Below, piece after piece: positions 59,501 to 64,000 of a stretch of 64,000 bases of DNA. Under the pieces are notes generated by a model that was not told where the DNA came from, did no database searches, and saw nothing but the letters and a program-made list of their open reading frames with translations. Numbering within the stretch: position 1 is the first letter of the stretch; each line of letters starts with the position of its first letter. Origin of the DNA: Mesodorylaimus sp. YZB2_4 (lineage: Eukaryota > Nematoda > Enoplea > Dorylaimida > Dorylaimidae); assembly GCA_030248295.1 (NCBI GenBank), contig JASANH010001440.1, positions 496,001 through 560,000 of the forward strand, in the 5' to 3' direction. Position numbers and translations under genes: made by a program.

Positions 59501-60773
59501 CTTGAGGCTCAAGTTGGTACTTGCATGTCATGGCGGTTTCAGACCTCTTGTAAGCAATCACCAGTTGCACACGCTCGTCTTTCACAGTTTCGTCACACCT
59601 AAACGATTCTGCAATTGAATTCTAGCCTCAGGCTGTACACAAGTTTTAAAGGTTCATCCTGGCGAAGTAATATTTCTGATTGTTGATTTCTAGCTTCGCC
59701 TCAAGTTGCATCGCCCACGGCATCATGTTCCATTCTGATGCCCTCTCTGGTGATATTTATATCAATTTACTATTATTGTCAACATTCCGCTGGCTCACGA
59801 ACATCATTACAATTATTATTGATGCTTGCTCAAAGTATTTGGAGATATAAATTCAGTTCGAGCTCAGTCTAAATTCGTCTCTTTTTAGATGTGGCCGAAA
59901 ACATATATTTATCATTCCATGCCTAGCTGTTGCTATTTGCTCAGCCATAATCGTTTTGTACGGCAATGACATCGGTAAGTGGAGAGCAAAATGGTTGGAT
60001 ATCTCCGCTATTTTCATGGAACTTTTGCAATGACTTGAGTTTGAGGTTGACTGACATAAGACATTATGCGCCCCAGATTTGGATAATCATGTATCCCGCT
60101 CCTGTTCCTCGTCCTGTTCTGTCTGCTACCACATCACCAAACGCTGAACAGCTCACTCGAGGGTGAAGGGACATAATAATACAAGAGAAATAATTCACCT
60201 GATCGCGAGTTGAACACTCGCCCATAATTGCGCGTCTGCCGTGCGAGGCAGACGCGTAACCAACAGGCCAGGGCCCTTTTTTTTGTTCTTATTGTTAGTT
60301 CCCTCCTTAATTAAGCATCCTTTTTAGCTGGTAGCAAAACAGTCACTGGCTTAGCCCTTACTGCTGGTGCTCTGTCGTCACCGTTATGGATATCAACTTT
60401 ACTCTGGCCAGCTGAATTGTTTCCAACACCAGTACGCAATCTCGCCTCAAGTTTTGGTGCTGTATTCGACCGATTAGGTGGCGTGATGATCCCCCAAATC
60501 TTGCTTTTGGTAAGTCTATGATTTCTGCGTCTCTTATACCGTTTTTGGGCATGGCTGCTATTCCAGGCGAAACTATGGCCTGGTCTTCCGTACGGTGTCT
60601 TTGCCCTGTTGGCAATACTCGCCGCCGCATCTGTTGCATTCGTGCTGCCAGAAACCAAAGGGCACCCCTTGCCTGAAAGAATGCCTTCCAGCTGCAACGG
60701 TGCACATGCATGGGAACACGCTGCCCTTGTCAAAGAGTCTAGCAGCGATGAAGGATGTGCTTCTCCAGTTTGA
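53586..60773 (+). CDS. SLC22-type organic ion transporter, gene 1 (10 exons)
   Basis: Plasma-membrane transporter of the major facilitator superfamily, organic cation/anion/carnitine group; the substrate cannot be told from sequence. Exons: 53586-53924, 54928-55047, 55112-55197, 55289-55389, 56080-56194, 56253-56573, 59694-59834, 59889-59974, 60328-60509, 60567-60773; all GT-AG and in phase, 565 residues (typical 540-570). TM1 (about 17-40) is followed by a long extracellular loop with cysteines and N-glycosylation sites (NNGS, NVSS). Then come TM2 with FGQLSDFYGRKK, TM3-TM6 and the cytoplasmic loop after TM6 with LDESPRW. Further on are TM8 with the CGRKH motif, TM10-11 with WPAELFPTPVRN and RLGGVMIPQI, and a C-terminus LPETKGHPLPE. 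The exons match gene 2 in length. Introns 1, 4, 6 and 8 hold SINE, LINE, TIR-element and tRNA-like fragments. Confidence 0.93.
54622..54782 (+). repeat. tRNA-derived SINE, copy 3
   Basis: Head GGGGTCGTGGCCTAGCGGG with a good B box (GGTTCGACTCC), body ending TGGCTATGGATAAA, and a TGACATGACATGAC tail. Eight or so bases of the D-loop are missing relative to copies 1 and 4. Intron 1 of SLC22 gene 1. Confidence 0.85.
55545..55696 (+). repeat. tRNA-derived SINE, copy 4
   Basis: Head GGGTCGTGGTCTAGCGGTTA is the copy closest to a real tRNA-Glu-like A box, with CTGCCTCTCACGC and GGCTCGAAACC (B box). Same body as the other copies. Intron 4 of SLC22 gene 1. Confidence 0.85.
56650..57293. mobile_element. 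Copy C, partial, of the 'TCACGRCCGGATCGGAT' element family
   Basis: The right part (about 56930-57293) matches copy B 51095-51439 and ends in GATCCGACCGTGA. The left part is a foldback of related sequence (AAGGGAACATCGCC against GGTTGGCGATGCTC, and TTCCTAGGTGCAAAAGA against TCTTTTGCACCTAGGAA). No left TIR was found. It lies in SLC22 gene 1 intron 6. Confidence 0.75.
58258..58421 (-). mobile_element. LINE 3'-UTR fragment
   Basis: It matches 40961-41115 nearly base for base (TTTATTTGTAGCCAAACGC, GCTGCAAAACAAGAGGATAA) in the same orientation. This is a very short 5'-truncated insertion of the same LINE family, inside SLC22 gene 1 intron 6. Confidence 0.85.
60198..60276 (-). repeat. tRNA-like sequence, probably a SINE head or tRNA pseudogene
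   Basis: On the minus strand it starts GGGCCCTGGCCTGTTGGTTA (A box). A perfect GCGTCTGCC / GGCAGACGC stem stands in for the anticodon arm, followed by GTGTTCAACTC (B-box-like). The acceptor ends do not pair, so a functional tRNA is unlikely. In SLC22 gene 1 intron 8. Confidence 0.5.
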
Positions 60774-61392
60774 GCTGTAGCGAGTTTACTGTAGGTGCAA
60801 TGCTCGCGCTATAGTATAAGCCGACTTATTGTAAGCTGTGCTTTTTCCTATCTATAGCTCGCTCGTTACCTTTCATTGTTCACTATTCTTCCATTCTCGA
60901 AAGGAAAAACTTAAGTCATGTGGGGCCTGGAAAGAAGGCTGTAAATCTATCGGTAAACGGGCTAGCTTTGCACCCAGTGCGCCGGCACACTGTACAGTAC
61001 ATAACAAGCCAATCTATCTGAAAACCTCATCTAGTGTGCCTTCCCAGCAATGATAACGCGCTAAGCATCGGCTTAGCCTCTTCCTACACACCTTACCTGC
61101 CACCCCCTAGGCCCTACGCTTAGATAAGAGAGGCAAGCAGCCATTTGGCAAGGCCATAAAGCGCGGTGTTGTCGTCTCTTTCTTCATGGTCTGGCCAAAT
61201 AGACACACGGAATAAGTGATAAGCTACGCTTAAACATCCTTGTATCACGAGCAGCGGCTGCCATCAGCAATGTCAATACAGCCCACTGTCCCACCCGCTT
61301 TCTAAATCCTAGCAGCTATAGTACCACCAGAACCCCTCGCCCTCCGTTCGCTTAGTTCCATAGTCTCCCAACACAAGATTATTGAGGTGACA
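60774..61392. other. Spacer between the two SLC22 genes
   Basis: About 0.6 kb that must hold the 3' end of gene 1 and the promoter of gene 2. No canonical AATAAA was noticed and no open frame is supported. Confidence 0.5.
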
Positions 61393-64000
61393 ATGAGCAA
61401 GGAGAAAAAAGCAAAGAAACCAGGGGCAGCAACTGTGGAAACGTTATTGGGCTGCGGTTGTTTTCAAGCCATCATATTCATTTGCTTGCAATGGACTGGA
61501 TTCGTTCAAGCTTGCAACATGCTTTTCATGGCCTTTGGCAAGGCTATGCCCAAACAGTGGGCATGTTTGGAGGCGGATGGAGCGTACGAAAATGGAACCA
61601 GGTTCAATGAAGCCCTTCAATGTGCGGCTATCGAATTAGATGAGGGATGTCAAAATTTCACTTGGAGTGGGGACTTTTATTCCCTTGTGCCCCAAGTAAG
61701 TTGGAATGGTTTACGCAATGTGGTTTGATTTATAAAAATGCACCCTGATCCGCATCTTAAAATATTCAGTTATAAACTGTCACTAATAACCCCAAATTAA
61801 GTAAGGAGGGATACGTCTGTAAGTGAGTGAATGGACAAAGCTAGCTCACTAATCAAACCCAACTCACATAGGTAATGCATATGTGCGAGGAGAGCATTAC
61901 TGCATGTGTACTACGAGTATATTGTTTTGCAGATAGTAAACCGGCAGAGCTTTTAGGCTTGCTTGTGCAACGGACTGCCGTATGCCTCCTGAGCCATGGC
62001 TCACTCGCCTTATAGTGCGACTAGTTACAGGCATATAATTTCCTCGCCGCGACCATCAAGACAGCATGCAGAACTGAGGAATTGTCAGGGTTTACTGTAT
62101 TGGTCATGACAGGCCTACTAAAGCTGGAAGGAAGGACCGTAACGGCCTAGTTGCTCTGGAAGGAAAACAGTAGTGCGCTGTCTGACAAGACAAGTTGACA
62201 GCGGAATAAGACTGTACGGGGGGAGGGGGATAAAAAGTTCGTTGCCTAATGTCATACTTTTTTCGACATAACCTTCCCTGAGGCCAATGCATTTGTTAGA
62301 ACGTTGCTGCAACGCGTGCACACCCTTTGAACAGAAAGATGTCCCACAATACTTACTCAAAAACGGTTCTATCGGTGATTTCACCTCCATATCTCTTAAA
62401 TCTCTTGTGTAGGATACTTGGCAGCGTAAAGTAAGCTTTTCTCTGCTGCAGCTCATGTGCACCCTAATCTGCATTTTGAAGATTTAGCGAAGAACTGTCA
62501 GTGGTAACCCAAAATGAAGTACGAAGAAACTAAATTTTTGAACTCCCCCACGTACAGTAGAATCAGGGGACTGCGCAGTCCCATAGACGGATGACGATGA
62601 GCGTCTTCACTCTCGCACTCCACAGAGTGGTTAGTCCACAACTTTTCGCCATTCTATATTGTTAGCGCATGGTAAAAGTAAGCTTACTGTTAGCCAATGT
62701 GTATTTAATGGTCAGGTAGTAACTCAATAATGTGCCATCACCCCTTGTTGACCACTCACAATTACATAGACCTCACCTTTCAATTTCTGGTGCTCAGTCT
62801 GAACTGATGTTTAGTGGCAACTGGTCTGCAGTCGAGTCAAATATATTTATTTGATCATGACACTGCAAATGTTAGGCGCCTTATTCGGGTCGCCAGTTTT
62901 TGGCCAACTCTCTGATTCTTTCGGTCGAAAATGGGTACGTTATTTTGCTTTTACCGAGGAATATAATGTGCAGTGCATGACATTTTGTAGACCTTAATTG
63001 GTGCTCTGGGTCTGCTATTGTCGTCTGGGGCAGCTTCAGCATTTTCACCAAATTGGCAGACGATGGGTGCACTGAGGTAAGTTGCTCCCTGCTTATGTGG
63101 AAGTGGCAGGTGTGATTTAAGTGATTTCAGATTCGTGGTAGGTTTCTCAGCAGGAGGATGCATTATTACCAACCACGTCTTCATCATGGAATTCCTGACT
63201 AGGAAGCATCGATTATGGTTAACTAATTTTGGCAAGTCAATTTTTAAACCCTATTTCTTTAAAATGACAACATTTGACAATTTTTAGCTGGCTGGTCAAT
63301 TTCATACATGTTACTGGTGGCGGTAGCATACGCCACAGCAGACTGGAGAAAAATGACCCTGATCACAAACATTGCTGGAATACCCTCAATTTTTGTGGTC
63401 CTGTAAGCAGTTTTTAAACCCATTAGCCAAAATGGCATTGTATGACGCCATTTTACTCTAGCTACGTCGGCGAGAGCCCACGTTGGCTACTGCAAAGAGG
63501 CAGGACGGCGGAAGCAGAGAAACAGCTTCGACGAATCGCAAGCCTGAATCGCCATGTGCTGGACGAAGATGAGGTGACACTCGTCATACACGGAGGACGA
63601 CCAATGGTCCAGAACATGTCCATGGGCACACTGGAGGCCGAGAAGGTGGGATCAGCACCGACACCCATGCTCGAGTTGGCTATGACTGACAAGGCATCCA
63701 AGCCGACCTTGAAGAAATACAGTTACTGGCACTTGTTCTCCACAAGACCTTTGGCAGTCTATACAGTCATTTTATCCATTACATAGTAAGTGCCCGAAGT
63801 TGAGCAAGCTTTAAATGACTTCTCATAAACGATGCTCTGTCGTCGAACATTCATTCAGAATCCATCGTTTTTGTAGCTTTTGCATCAGTGTGATTTCGAG
63901 CGGTATCACTTTTAATGTTGATAAGCTATCAGGCAATATGTTTGCGAACTTTGCCATCATGGGTGGCCTACGATGGGTTGGCAACTTGCTTGTTGTCTCA
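61393..64000 (+). CDS. SLC22-type organic ion transporter, gene 2 (partial, 3' end outside window)
   Basis: Tandem paralogue of the gene at 53586. Exons seen: 61393-61695, 62815-62934, 62991-63076, 63131-63231, 63288-63402, 63462-63785, 63877-64000 (continues). Exons 2-5 have the same lengths as in gene 1 (120, 86, 101, 115) and exon 6 is three bases longer, so the two arose by duplication of a spliced gene. Landmarks: TM1 (FQAIIFICLQWTGFVQA), extracellular loop with N-glycosylation sites (NGT, NFT), FGQLSDSFGRKW after TM2, KHRLWLTNFG, YVGESPRWLLQRGR before the central loop, and TM7 (FCISVISSG). The intron after 63231 begins GCAAGT, a GC-AG intron. The start is the ATG at 61393 (MSKEKKAKK). 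Transport substrate unknown; the C-terminal half lies beyond the window. Confidence 0.92.

Noticed and set aside
60198-60276. Functional tRNA gene
   Set aside because: A- and B-box-like motifs are present but the acceptor ends do not pair and the anticodon loop is the wrong size.
1-64000. CRISPR array, toxin-antitoxin module, operon or spliced-leader RNA gene
   Set aside because: No regularly spaced direct repeats, no bacterial-type gene pair and no match to the nematode SL1 22-mer were noticed by eye on either strand.

Overview
The window is animal nuclear DNA and most likely comes from a nematode. Spliced genes with GT-AG introns rule out a prokaryote. A tract of about 470 bp of the nematode telomeric hexamer TTAGGC (10542-11007) is the main lineage clue. 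The lineage call is an inference from that tract and from the style of the receptor genes; no ribosomal or mitochondrial marker is present.

Layout. 1.0-5.3 kb holds a two-exon gene for a 548-residue protein made of four diverged copies of one module, in a family I cannot name. 8.5-25.4 kb is sparse and holds four 7-transmembrane receptor loci: one intact and structurally different (13.7 kb), and three from one divergent family, all carrying reading-frame lesions (8.5, 18.7 and 24.1 kb). The interstitial telomere tract and a 123-bp near-perfect foldback lie between them. 26.3-38.8 kb (minus strand) is a complete 19-exon WDHD1/AND-1/Ctf4 gene. I assembled it exon by exon; all phases agree and the product is 1159 residues. 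An intronless PH-like protein gene (35.6-37.1 kb) sits on the opposite strand inside its intron 4.

From 39 to 51 kb the DNA is rich in mobile elements: a pogo/Tigger derivative with TA target duplication, a 5'-truncated LINE, two copies of an unnamed element with TIRs (one intact with a perfect 8-bp target duplication), and another TIR element nested in the second copy. A secreted matrix metalloproteinase gene (47.3-49.7 kb) lies among them. 53.6-64 kb holds two tandem SLC22-type transporter genes with the same exon architecture; the second runs off the window.

The genes do not form a pathway: one core replication factor, one extracellular protease, membrane transporters, chemoreceptor-like receptors and two proteins of unknown role. 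At least two tRNA-related SINE-like families and several TIR elements fill introns and intergenic DNA. No conserved operon, CRISPR array or bacterial-type system is present. The best candidates for something undescribed are the four-module protein, the decaying receptor family with a possible gene-conversion tract, the interstitial TTAGGC tract and the unnamed 8-bp-TSD element family.
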